This document shows positions 42,762 to 50,226 of a stretch of DNA of 64,000 nt, piece after piece. The position numbers were made by a program, and so were the translations under genes. The notes beneath the pieces are model-generated. The model searched no databases. It was not told where the DNA came from and saw only the letters and a list, made by a program, of their open reading frames with translations. How positions within the stretch are numbered: position 1 is the first letter of the stretch; each line of letters opens with the position of its first letter. This DNA comes from a virus: positions 79,446 to 143,445 of the IMG/VR virus record IMGVR_UViG_3300034108_001154; one strand, 5' to 3'.

Positions 42762-43852
42762 AATTAGAAACGATTTACAAAAAAACTAAGACAGGTGCAA
42801 CTCAAGAGTGGACAATTGAAGTATCCGATAATAAATACAGAACTCATAGTGGACAATGTGGTGGAGTAATTACCACAAACACATGGACAGTTGTGTATGG
42901 TAAAAATGAAGGTAAAGCAAATGGTACTACTGATAACGAACAAGCTCTTAAAGAAGCAATAGCTAAGAGAACTAAAAAGTTAGAGAGTGGTTATTTTGAA
43001 AGTATTAATAACATTGATACTAAACAATACTTTGAACCTATGTTGGCGGCCAAGTGGGAAGATTACAAAGATAAAATTGAATACCCAATATTCTCTCAAC
43101 CAAAATTAGATGGTATCCGATGTATCCTTACCAAAGATGGTATGTTTAGTAGGAATGGTAAACCAATTGTATCAGCACCTCACATTTTTGAATCAATGAA
43201 ATATTTGTTTGATGAGAATCCAAATCTAATATTTGATGGAGAATTGTACGCTGATAAGTTCGCTAATGATTTCAATAAGATTGTATCGTTGGTGAAAAAA
43301 ACAAAGCCAACTCCATCTGATTTAGAGGAATGTAAAAAAGTAATCAAATACCATATCTATGATTTCCCATCACATGGTGGTGAATTTGTTGAAAGATTCA
43401 AAGCATTGTATGGTGTTAAGTTACCATCTACTTGTGAGTTTGTAACAACCCACCCTGTTAGGGATGAGGCTGGTGTTATGGATTTGTATGGTAAATATGT
43501 TGAGCAGGGTTATGAGGGGCAAATGCTTCGTACTGGTGGACTTTATGAGAATAAACGAAGTAAGTACCTTTTGAAGCATAAATCCTTTGTAGATGAGGAA
43601 TATACGATTTTAGATATATGTGAAGGTGAGGGTAACCGAACCGGCACTTGTGGATATATGGTATTTAATACCAAAGATGGAAAGCGATTCAAATCAAATG
43701 TAAAGGGGACATTTGCTGAAACAGCTGAGATTTTAGAAAACAAAGATTCCTTGATAGGTAAAGAAGCAACTGTTAAGTACTTTAACCTAACACCGGATGG
43801 AATTCCCCGATTTCCTTATGTTATAAAAATAAATAGAAATGAGTATGAGTAA
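42758..43852 (+). CDS. ATP-dependent DNA ligase with N-terminal WGR domain
   Basis: 364 residues. Residues 1-75 form a WGR-type domain (GATQEWTIEV, then TTNTWTVVYGKNEGKAN). The ligase core has motif I KLDGIR with the adenylated lysine at K116, motif III FDGELY (159-164), motif IV EGQMLR, and motif V YLLKHK. An OB-fold-like C-terminal part follows (ILDICEGEGNRTGTCGYMVF). It seals nicks during replication or repair. The same WGR-ligase arrangement occurs in some other phages. Confidence 0.93.
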   Translation: MKLETIYKKTKTGATQEWTIEVSDNKYRTHSGQCGGVITTNTWTVVYGKNEGKANGTTDNEQALKEAIAKRTKKLESGYFESINNIDTKQYFEPMLAAKWEDYKDKIEYPIFSQPKLDGIRCILTKDGMFSRNGKPIVSAPHIFESMKYLFDENPNLIFDGELYADKFANDFNKIVSLVKKTKPTPSDLEECKKVIKYHIYDFPSHGGEFVERFKALYGVKLPSTCEFVTTHPVRDEAGVMDLYGKYVEQGYEGQMLRTGGLYENKRSKYLLKHKSFVDEEYTILDICEGEGNRTGTCGYMVFNTKDGKRFKSNVKGTFAETAEILENKDSLIGKEATVKYFNLTPDGIPRFPYVIKINRNEYE

Positions 43853-43985
43853 AGACACCAAAGATTGGATGGAAAAGTTAGTAAAGAACTATCGAATTCC
43901 ATTGGAAGAGGACAAATCCAAAAAACAAGAACCAAAGAAACTATTGAAAGAATCACAATTAAAAAAGATTTTGGAAAGAAATTAG
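43839..43985 (+). CDS. Small Lys-rich hypothetical protein
   Basis: 48 residues (MSMSKDTKDWMEKLVKNYRI onward), overlapping the ligase end by 14 bases; a start at 43845 is also possible. The end (LLKESQLKKILERN) is a basic helix. Confidence 0.55.
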   Translation: MSMSKDTKDWMEKLVKNYRIPLEEDKSKKQEPKKLLKESQLKKILERN

Positions 43986-44013
43986 GTTATTTGAATTATT
44001 TTTTGTATATTTG
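43982..44013 (+). promoter_or_regulatory. Bacteroidota-type promoter
   Basis: TTAG at 43982-43985, 20-nt spacer, TATATTTG at 44006-44013. Transcription should begin near 44020, which rules out the in-frame ATG at 44018 and points to 44060. Confidence 0.7.
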
Positions 44014-44059
44014 AAATATGAATTACTATAATATACAAGCATTCGTAAAAAAGATAAAG

Positions 44060-44323
44060 ATGAAAACATTCAAAGATTTAGAATTTAAACCACATACTGC
44101 CGGAATGGGAGGTGTGATGAGTCGTATCATATTTGAAAATGGATATGGTGCTAGTGTAGTTAAGACCCCATATACCTATGGTGGTGATAGGGGAAAATAT
44201 GAATTAGCAGTATTAGGTACTGATGGTGATTTGACATATGATACTCCAATTACAGATGATGTTATTGGGTATTTATCAGAAACAGAAGTTACTGATATAT
44301 TAGAACAAATCCAAAAATTGTAA
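44060..44323 (+). CDS. Conserved hypothetical phage protein
   Basis: 87 residues from the ATG at 44060. MKTFKDLEFKPH, then SRIIFENGYGASVV and LTYDTPITDDVIGYLSETEV read like a small phage protein family I have seen without a known function. Promoter position decides the start. Confidence 0.65.
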   Translation: MKTFKDLEFKPHTAGMGGVMSRIIFENGYGASVVKTPYTYGGDRGKYELAVLGTDGDLTYDTPITDDVIGYLSETEVTDILEQIQKL

Positions 44324-44324
44324 T

Positions 44325-44786
44325 ATGGCATATAATAAATTCCGTTGGTACACATCTAAACTTAGAAAGAAGCCACTACCAAAATCAGCTCCATTACTCC
44401 GAAGGATTCAAAATGGTGATTTTGAAGTTTCACCTTATTTTGATGAGGCAAAGTATAATAGAGAACTTGCGATTGAAGCTTATGAATTGACTAAAAAGAA
44501 TGCACTTATTTCAGACCCAGCTCAATTAGAGATGGAGGCATTGTATGCTGGTAGAATTAAAAGAGTAAAAGCTCTTAAGTTAGATGAAGTAGGTAATACT
44601 GATGAGAATAAACGATTGCGAGAATTACAAAGAGCATTAGCCGAAGAATTCGAAAAGGATTTATGGGAGAAGGCTATGGAAAGAAAGCGGGGTAAGGGTA
44701 CTACTGAAGATTTATATTGGTGGTATAAAAAACAATGTAAGCTTGGTTACACTAAATCAGAATTACAAATTAGAGGAATCATATGA
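44325..44786 (+). CDS. Hypothetical protein
   Basis: 153 residues, helical and highly charged (DENKRLRELQRALAEEFEKD then EKAMERKRGKGTTEDLYWWY). Not recognised. One base from its upstream neighbour and an ATGA overlap with the next gene. Confidence 0.65.
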   Translation: MAYNKFRWYTSKLRKKPLPKSAPLLRRIQNGDFEVSPYFDEAKYNRELAIEAYELTKKNALISDPAQLEMEALYAGRIKRVKALKLDEVGNTDENKRLRELQRALAEEFEKDLWEKAMERKRGKGTTEDLYWWYKKQCKLGYTKSELQIRGII

Positions 44787-44959
44787 AAGAAGCATACTTT
44801 AAAGTACTAAATACAATTAAAACTGCACAATACGCTGCAATGGCAAATGGAAGTGTGAAAAAATTAATAAATAATTTTAGTAATATGTATGATGACAAGG
44901 ATTTAATTGAATCTTTGGATACTATTTATAATGAAAAACTAAAAGAATATCAACTATAA
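44783..44959 (+). CDS. Small hypothetical protein
   Basis: 58 residues (MKEAYFKVLNTIKTAQYAAM onward), ATGA-overlapping the previous gene. All-helical, no known motif. Confidence 0.55.
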   Translation: MKEAYFKVLNTIKTAQYAAMANGSVKKLINNFSNMYDDKDLIESLDTIYNEKLKEYQL

Positions 44960-44970
44960 TACTTATTGAT

Positions 44971-45246
44971 ATGGAAATGATTAAAAGCAGATACGGATTA
45001 GAGAGAGTTATCGAAAAATTAGATACCAATAGACTTAGGATTACTGGGGAATCTCAATTTCAAAGAACATCAACAAATGATTCCGGTGAAACGGTAATGT
45101 TTGACTTTGAAGGTGGACCGGTATTATCGGTAGGAGGAGTACTTAATTTTCAAAAATCAAAATGGATTATAACATCAATCACACCAATTGATTCAAAGTA
45201 CGAAGGATTGGTAGAATGCATTGTAGGGGTTAAATTATCTTATTAG
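44971..45246 (+). CDS. Hypothetical protein
   Basis: 91 residues; beta-rich (RLRITGESQFQRTST, GPVLSVGGVLNFQKSKWII). Not recognised. Could be a small virion or nucleic-acid-binding beta barrel. Confidence 0.6.
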   Translation: MEMIKSRYGLERVIEKLDTNRLRITGESQFQRTSTNDSGETVMFDFEGGPVLSVGGVLNFQKSKWIITSITPIDSKYEGLVECIVGVKLSY

Positions 45247-45257
45247 GAGAATAGATT

Positions 45258-45452
45258 ATGTTTGGTTTACTATCAGAGGCAGAAGTACAAGACCCACTTA
45301 TCACTAAAAAGATATTGGAATCACTTACAGCGGCCCAAAACAAAATGTTGAACGATGGTAGACTTCTAATCAACCCTATAACAGGGGATACAATAGTACC
45401 CATTCGGGTATCACAAAATCAAATAGCAAAAATTGTAATTAATATATTTTAA
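45258..45452 (+). CDS. Hypothetical protein
   Basis: 64 residues starting MFGLLSEAEVQDPLITKKIL. The opening MFGLLSEAE resembles an L-x-E capsid-targeting leader, but the spacing is short. Function unknown. Confidence 0.55.
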   Translation: MFGLLSEAEVQDPLITKKILESLTAAQNKMLNDGRLLINPITGDTIVPIRVSQNQIAKIVINIF

Positions 45453-45453
45453 G

Positions 45454-45564
45454 ATGGAAATCAAATATCCAACTTTTAAGTATTTTAATGAAGAGTGGAA
45501 TAACGAACCCCACACCGATGATGAGTATGGAGATACGCATGTAGATGGTGTAGATGAAATTTAG
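45454..45564 (+). CDS. Small acidic hypothetical protein
   Basis: 36 residues (MEIKYPTFKYFNEEWNNEPH, then an acidic tail). It starts one base after the previous stop. Short, so only moderately certain. Confidence 0.45.
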   Translation: MEIKYPTFKYFNEEWNNEPHTDDEYGDTHVDGVDEI

Positions 45565-45572
45565 TTATTGGG

Positions 45573-45634
45573 ATTAAGGGGATACCTCCTTTTCATCGAT
45601 TCGGTGGGGGGTGAGTCGCAACCTTAATTTTTTT
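45573..45634 (+). terminator. Terminator-like structure with a long, possibly structured loop
   Basis: ATTAAGG (45573-45579) pairs with CCTTAAT (45622-45628), followed by T7. The 42-nt loop is unusually GC-rich for this genome (contains GGTGGGGGGTGAGTCGC), so it may fold on its own. It lies in the 137-nt non-coding gap 45565-45701. Confidence 0.55.
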
Positions 45635-45645
45635 GATAGTTTTGT

Positions 45646-45655
45646 TATATTTATA
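45646..45655 (+). promoter_or_regulatory. Candidate late promoter (TATATTTATA motif)
   Basis: TATATTTATA, 46 nt upstream of the ATG at 45702 and directly after the terminator-like structure. Confidence 0.55.
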
Positions 45656-45701
45656 CTTATATTTGAATATTACATTTAGCTATCCTTACACTTATTACTA
45701 T

Positions 45702-45920
45702 ATGAATAACTCCGCACATCCGAATCCACAACGTAGTAGATTAGAAAGATTTATATACGAAATACAAAGCCGCTTGGGAATACAACCAAAATGGGAAAGG
45801 GATTTACTTCAAACCGATGAGAAGTTAAAGACGTATAAGGAGTTTAAGGATAAGGGGATATGTAGTACATTGTATTACTTAAGAATAAATTTTTTAAAAG
45901 GATGGACAATAAAATTATAG
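45702..45920 (+). CDS. Hypothetical protein
   Basis: 72 residues from 45702; an in-frame ATG at 45633 falls before the late-type motif and is not favoured. MNNSAHPNPQRSRLERFIYE then IQSRLGIQPKWERDLLQ; basic and helical. Function unknown. Confidence 0.55.
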   Translation: MNNSAHPNPQRSRLERFIYEIQSRLGIQPKWERDLLQTDEKLKTYKEFKDKGICSTLYYLRINFLKGWTIKL

Positions 45921-46111
45921 AGTTAATCAACAAATACCCAAACGATGCTGAGTTGGGAAATGTTATCCGTAGAGCGTATTGGAGAGAATCCACAACTGGG
46001 GAGAAAATCTTTGAATCCCCGGATAAGGGAAAAACGATATACTCCCGTCAAAGTGGTGAAACCGAACGAACTTTAGTAGATAGGCAGATGGAGATACCAT
46101 ATGAGGGATAA
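45902..46111 (+). CDS. Hypothetical protein
   Basis: 69 residues (MDNKIIELINKYPNDAELGN onward). Overlaps both neighbours (19 and 11 bases). The IIELINKYPND segment looks like the start of a small helical domain. Confidence 0.55.
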   Translation: MDNKIIELINKYPNDAELGNVIRRAYWRESTTGEKIFESPDKGKTIYSRQSGETERTLVDRQMEIPYEG

Positions 46112-46208
46112 ACTAAAAAGGTTTTGGAAGAGGTTAGTATCTCTTACATTAGAAGCTGGGGAAGGGATATGGGAAGCAACCAAAAATGGAAATTATCCAT
46201 ATTTATAG
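46101..46208 (+). CDS. Very small hypothetical protein
   Basis: 35 residues (MRDKLKRFWKRLVSLTLEAG onward), overlapping the previous gene by 11 bases. An amphipathic basic helix ending L-T-L-E-A resembles a capsid-targeting leader without a cargo. Low certainty. Confidence 0.4.
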   Translation: MRDKLKRFWKRLVSLTLEAGEGIWEATKNGNYPYL

Positions 46209-46239
46209 GGGAGTTAAGTAACAACCCAATTTCGAGTCT

Positions 46240-47010
46240 ATGTACAAAGTAAGAGGATATCAAAAACCGGAGGATTCGTTCCACACTATTGGAGAGTGGG
46301 AACGTATCTCTAAGCGTTTTTTAGACCTACAAAAGGGTGGTTCCGATACTAGGGGTGGGGTTTTACCTACGGACCCGAAGATGATGGAACTTATAGATAC
46401 TTATTTTGGATATCAACTATGGGTTGAAACCGATTTGTATGGGGATTTGACCAAGAAAAACGTTTTAGACTTTATTGAAGATTTTGTAAACCATAGGATA
46501 TGGGGAATCAGAGATGAGTTTGGGGATTATATAAAGAACATAAACAATGATAGGATTGCGTTCTTTAATAGTAGAGGAGCAATTGAACCTTATATTCTAT
46601 TGGATAAATCGTTTACTAAGGATACTTATGGTAACGTAGGTTCTGAGGTGGTAACGTACCATTGGACATCTGAGGAGGGATTCAGAAACCTTGCAGATAG
46701 TATCCGAAGTGGGTATAGTTTTTCTATATCAACGTTTACTACCCAAGCAAAGGAGTTCTTTAGACCGGAGAGTAATATATTGGTAAAGATAAGAGGAGAG
46801 TTAGTAGCCGCATTTAAATCAGATGTAAAATCATTTGCAACTGATAGAGGAAATCGGGCAGCTAACTTATTCCGTTTTTCATACCCGGATAATGAGAATA
46901 ATCTATGTACGGATTTAGTGAATTGTACTGAGAACAAAACCTCACTTTGGAACGAAATAATTGTAAAACCAATATCTATATTAGATTATAAGCAAATTAA
47001 AAAGTATTAA
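46240..47010 (+). CDS. Putative ADP-ribosyltransferase-like protein
   Basis: 256 residues. The C-terminal half has TYHWTSEEGFRNLADSIRSG, SFSISTFTTQAKEFF and, near the end, LWNEIIVKPISILDYKQI. These resemble, in order, the H/R strand, the S-T-S strand and the E strand with trailing 'vkp' of ADP-ribosyltransferase-fold toxins, but no pair is diagnostic. T4 packages such an enzyme (Alt) in its head; here the gene sits with capsid-targeted genes but lacks an obvious leader itself. Another toxin-like fold is possible. Confidence 0.42.
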   Translation: MYKVRGYQKPEDSFHTIGEWERISKRFLDLQKGGSDTRGGVLPTDPKMMELIDTYFGYQLWVETDLYGDLTKKNVLDFIEDFVNHRIWGIRDEFGDYIKNINNDRIAFFNSRGAIEPYILLDKSFTKDTYGNVGSEVVTYHWTSEEGFRNLADSIRSGYSFSISTFTTQAKEFFRPESNILVKIRGELVAAFKSDVKSFATDRGNRAANLFRFSYPDNENNLCTDLVNCTENKTSLWNEIIVKPISILDYKQIKKY

Positions 47011-47011
47011 T

Positions 47012-47425
47012 ATGATAAGTTTAAAAGAAATTATCTATGAAGTACTAAATGAGGTTGTGATAAGTGTATCGGATTTAGATGATACATTAGAACAATATAG
47101 AAAAGATACCAATTGGACAGATTGGTATATGAGTGGAGGATGTTATACATTTGCTGATGGTCTGAATAAGTATTTAGGAAATAGAGGTAAGTATGTAGCT
47201 ATAATAGAACCGGAAACGAAAGCGATGGTTCACGTTTGTGTTTTGTATGGTGGGAAGTATTGTGATTATAACGGATGTAGAAGTAAAAACGATATACTAT
47301 CCGATATCACTATAAATGGAACTCCGATATGGAAAACCATAAACCGGTCACAAATATCATCGGAACATAATTTTGATAATAGTGAAGTAACCTCAATAGT
47401 AAAGAATTTAAATAAAATAAGATAA
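47012..47425 (+). CDS. Capsid-targeted putative cysteine-peptidase-like protein
   Basis: 137 residues. The leader MISLKEIIYEVLNE (possible cut L-N-E) precedes a domain with SGGCYTFADGLNKYL and later VHVCVLYGGKYCDYNG. A Cys at the start of a helix plus His and Asp on following strands is the order of papain-like or transglutaminase-like catalytic triads. Function is inferred from this pattern only. Confidence 0.5.
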   Translation: MISLKEIIYEVLNEVVISVSDLDDTLEQYRKDTNWTDWYMSGGCYTFADGLNKYLGNRGKYVAIIEPETKAMVHVCVLYGGKYCDYNGCRSKNDILSDITINGTPIWKTINRSQISSEHNFDNSEVTSIVKNLNKIR

Positions 47426-48177
47426 TGATAAGTTTAAAGGAAATAATTAAAGGGATTCTAAGTGAGGGTGTTGATGACCCGGGAATCTTAAAATGTGTAT
47501 TTATGGCAGGAGGACCTGGAAGTGGGAAATCATTTACTGCTAAAGAGATATTTGGAGTGGGTAAATCTGCATTTTCATCGGTATCTGCTGGTGGATTGAA
47601 ATTAGTAAATTCTGATACTGCATTTGAGAAGGGTCTTAAAGATAATGGTATTGATATGAAGGAGTTGGGTAACATTGAAAAGAATGACCCGGAACTTTGG
47701 GATTTAATCACTAAGGGAGATAATTCAATTAGAGGAAAAGCAAAAGCGATTACCGATAAACAAAGAGCTTTTTATGAAGCTGGTAGATTGGGTATGATTA
47801 TCGATGGAACCGGAGATGAGGTATCTAAGATTAAAAAGAAAATGGAACATGCTGAATCATTAGGATATGATTGTTCAATGGTGTTTGTAAATACATCATT
47901 GGAAGTAGCATTGGAAAGAAATAAAAACCGAGATAGAGTTCTATCGGATGAGTTGGTAACCAAAATTTGGAAAGATTGTCAAAATAACTTAGGAGCATTC
48001 CAAGGTATGTTTAGTGGTAACTTTGTAATTGTAGATAATACCGTTTACAAACCGGTAAATAGACCAGTACAACAAGCAGTAGATGCGTTCTTAAGAAAAC
48101 CACTTTATAATCCAATTGGAAAAAAATGGGTAGCAACTGCTAGAATATTAAAAAAATCTAATCTGATTAAGAAATGA
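47425..48177 (+). CDS. Capsid-targeted Zeta-toxin/PNK-like kinase
   Basis: 250 residues. Leader MISLKEIIKGILSE (L-S-E followed by G) then FMAGGPGSGKSFTAKEIF, a P-loop at 29-36. LVNSDTAFEKGL and MIIDGTGDEVSKIKKKM follow, and VFVNTSLEVALERNKNRDR holds the lid arginines. This is the Zeta toxin / polynucleotide-kinase-like fold, which phosphorylates UDP-GlcNAc or nucleic acid ends. With the leader it may be delivered into the cell. Preceding stop and start share one base. Confidence 0.82.
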   Translation: MISLKEIIKGILSEGVDDPGILKCVFMAGGPGSGKSFTAKEIFGVGKSAFSSVSAGGLKLVNSDTAFEKGLKDNGIDMKELGNIEKNDPELWDLITKGDNSIRGKAKAITDKQRAFYEAGRLGMIIDGTGDEVSKIKKKMEHAESLGYDCSMVFVNTSLEVALERNKNRDRVLSDELVTKIWKDCQNNLGAFQGMFSGNFVIVDNTVYKPVNRPVQQAVDAFLRKPLYNPIGKKWVATARILKKSNLIKK

Positions 48178-49031
48178 TAAAATTAATGGACTTGTTGAAC
48201 GAAGAAAGCTTCGTAGCAAAATCAACAAAAACGGGTAAGGTAGTAAACTTTGGTTCAAGAGAAACCAGAGATGCTGCAATTAAATCCGGCGATTATGAAG
48301 AACCTGAAAAGGGAGATGCTGGTGCACCTCCTAAACCTAAAGTAAATATATTTGATAAACCAGCTGATAAGAAAGCTGGAGGAGAAACTCCAAAAGCGGC
48401 CGAAGAACCTACAAAGGAACCGGCTGAGAAAACCGATTACGAAAAGGGATTGGCTGCTAAGGCTAAGGAAGCAGTTGGTAGAATTAGTGATAAAATCAAA
48501 GGATGGGCCAAAGAAGAAAAAGAATTCTTTAAATCTGATTCACATAAAGGAGGTTCTAAGGAAAGAAGAAGTTGGGGACACGCAATTTCAGATAAAGCTA
48601 AAGGAGCTTGGGAAGCTGTTAAAAAGGGCGCTAAAGGTGAAGTAGAAGAATTCAAAACTGCAGGTGGTGCAGTTAAATCACTATTTAAAGGTGAAGAGAT
48701 GAATGACCACCAAAAGAAGGCTTTAAAAGCAGTAGCTATTAAAGTTGTAACAACTGCTCTATTTGGAGCTGCAACCGGTGGATTAGCACACGGAGCTGCT
48801 GCATTCGGTCAACACGTTGCTATGGAGTTTATTCCTCACGTAGTAGGTGAAACGATTTTAAAAGGAGTAGGTAAAGCGGCAATATTTGCTGGAGATGAAG
48901 AAGAGAATGAAGATGTATATATGGAGAAATTCGCTCAGATGATTGCTGAGAAATTGGCTAACGAACCAATACCGGCTGAGTTGATGGAGAAATTCGTAGA
49001 TTCATATAATGAAAAGAAACTAGCAAAATAA
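48174..49031 (+). CDS. Capsid-targeted Lys/Ala-rich internal protein; N-terminal module shared with 26709
   Basis: 285 residues. Leader MIKLMDLLNE then ESFVAKSTKTGKVVNFGSRE, AAIKSGDYEEP and VNIFDKPADK repeat the N-terminal module of the protein at 26709. The middle is histone-like (KAKEAVGRISDKIKGWAKEE; KAKGAWEAVKKGAKGE). A Gly/Ala-rich hydrophobic stretch (TTALFGAATGGLAHGAAAFG) could cross or bind a membrane, and the C-terminus is acidic. It fits a DNA-associated protein of the phage head. Confidence 0.65.
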   Translation: MIKLMDLLNEESFVAKSTKTGKVVNFGSRETRDAAIKSGDYEEPEKGDAGAPPKPKVNIFDKPADKKAGGETPKAAEEPTKEPAEKTDYEKGLAAKAKEAVGRISDKIKGWAKEEKEFFKSDSHKGGSKERRSWGHAISDKAKGAWEAVKKGAKGEVEEFKTAGGAVKSLFKGEEMNDHQKKALKAVAIKVVTTALFGAATGGLAHGAAAFGQHVAMEFIPHVVGETILKGVGKAAIFAGDEEENEDVYMEKFAQMIAEKLANEPIPAELMEKFVDSYNEKKLAK

Positions 49032-49034
49032 GAA

Positions 49035-49634
49035 ATGAAAAGATTAAGTTTATTTATCCCATTTATTTTAATATTATTTTCATTTACAGGTGATTCTCAC
49101 CGACATGAAGTTAAGGTAAAAACCCCAATATTTGAAGTACTATATTCAGAGGTATTCGAACAACCACTTTGGTTAACATATGAATCAACTAATAGAGCTA
49201 CAAATGTGAATAGAGGTTCTATGGATTTTTATACTGAAAAGGATGTACATACATCAGATGCTAATGATTATCGTACAAATGTATATGATAAGGGTCACTT
49301 AGCACCAGCAGCTACATTTTCTGATAATATAGAAAATTTAAAACAAACGTTTTCATATTTGAATTGTGCACTACAAGACCAATATATGAATAGAGGTGAG
49401 TGGAGAATGTTAGAAGAGCAGGAAAGAAAATGGGATGATACCGAAAAACTAAAAGTTAAAGTTGAGTTGGTATTTGGAAAAGGACATAAAGTCCTACCAA
49501 CCGGAGGACATGTTCCAACATCAATGGTTAAACATATCTATTTTTCAAAACAAAAGAAGTGGAAATGTTTTGATTTTCCTAATTCAAAACCAACTAAAGG
49601 TTGGGAAGGGCATGAAGTTAAACATATTCACTAA
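49035..49634 (+). CDS. Exported DNA/RNA non-specific endonuclease (NUC1-like)
   Basis: 199 residues. Signal peptide MKRLSLFIPFILILFSFTG, then a beta-beta-alpha-Me nuclease: YDKGHLAPAATF carries the catalytic His (H88) in the DRGH-type motif (here DKGH), and TFSYLNCALQDQYMNRGEW carries the metal-binding Asn and helix. It would act in the periplasm or outside the cell, perhaps degrading host or competitor DNA, or released DNA at lysis. Four bases separate it from the internal-protein gene. Confidence 0.85.
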   Translation: MKRLSLFIPFILILFSFTGDSHRHEVKVKTPIFEVLYSEVFEQPLWLTYESTNRATNVNRGSMDFYTEKDVHTSDANDYRTNVYDKGHLAPAATFSDNIENLKQTFSYLNCALQDQYMNRGEWRMLEEQERKWDDTEKLKVKVELVFGKGHKVLPTGGHVPTSMVKHIYFSKQKKWKCFDFPNSKPTKGWEGHEVKHIH

Positions 49635-49659
49635 AAAAATAGCGAAAACAAAAAAGATA

Positions 49660-49669
49660 TATATTTATA
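49660..49669 (+). promoter_or_regulatory. Candidate late promoter (TATATTTATA motif)
   Basis: TATATTTATA, 26 nt upstream of the virion-type gene at 49695. Confidence 0.55.
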
Positions 49670-49694
49670 ATAAGAAAACAAAAAAAGATTTATT

Positions 49695-50144
49695 ATGGCA
49701 TTAACATACGAATGGAAATTAACGGGTTTAAAAAAGCAAGATACTGCTGATTTAACTGATTTAGTAATTGGAACCCAATGGAAATTAATTGGTACTAATG
49801 AAAATGGTACTGAAGGTACATTTAGTGGAGCAACTCCATTGGATATTCCTGATGCTGATGAGGCGGGATTTATTCCTTATGAGCAACTTACTGAAGAAGT
49901 TGTATTAGGTTGGATTCAAAATATAGTATCTGGTAGTGCACCAACTAATTATATGGCTCACATCAATGAACAAATCTTAAAGCAAATCAACCAAAAAGAA
50001 TACGCTATTAAAGAAGTTGGTGAAACTGATTTACCTTGGTCACCTACATCTGGAAGTGTGACTCCGGCTGGTCCGATGGAACCTGCACCAACAGCAGCTC
50101 CAACAACTGAAACTACAACTGAAGTTGTGGTTGATGGTGAATAA
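49695..50144 (+). CDS. DUF7936-like virion protein
   Basis: 149 residues. LTYEWKLTGLKKQDTADLTD, GTQWKLIGTNENGTEGTFSG and EQLTEEVVLGWIQNIV, then HINEQILKQINQKEYA match a small T4-like phage virion family I recall as DUF7936. A Pro/Thr-rich tail (EPAPTAAPTTETTTE) follows. Its own late-type motif and following terminator make it a single-gene unit, as expected for an abundant virion protein. Confidence 0.7.
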   Translation: MALTYEWKLTGLKKQDTADLTDLVIGTQWKLIGTNENGTEGTFSGATPLDIPDADEAGFIPYEQLTEEVVLGWIQNIVSGSAPTNYMAHINEQILKQINQKEYAIKEVGETDLPWSPTSGSVTPAGPMEPAPTAAPTTETTTEVVVDGE

Positions 50145-50170
50145 TATCACCTAATAAAAAATAATTAAAG

Positions 50171-50198
50171 AAAAGCTTGGATATACCAAGCTTTTTTT
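50171..50198 (+). terminator. Intrinsic terminator overlapping a promoter
   Basis: AAAAGCTTGG (50171-50180) ATATA CCAAGCTTTT, a perfect 10-bp stem followed by further T's. Its left arm holds the -33 box of the next promoter. Confidence 0.9.
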
Positions 50199-50207
50199 GT
50201 ATCTTTG
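50176..50207 (+). promoter_or_regulatory. Bacteroidota-type promoter overlapping a terminator
   Basis: CTTG at 50176-50179, 20-nt spacer made of the terminator loop, right arm and T tract, TATCTTTG at 50200-50207. Confidence 0.8.
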
Positions 50208-50226
50208 TGTTTATAAAATATGTTAT

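Noticed and set aside
44018-44059. Start of the gene at 44060 placed at the upstream ATG 44018
   Set aside because: This ATG is 5 nt after the -7 box of a good promoter, so it would be at or before the transcription start.
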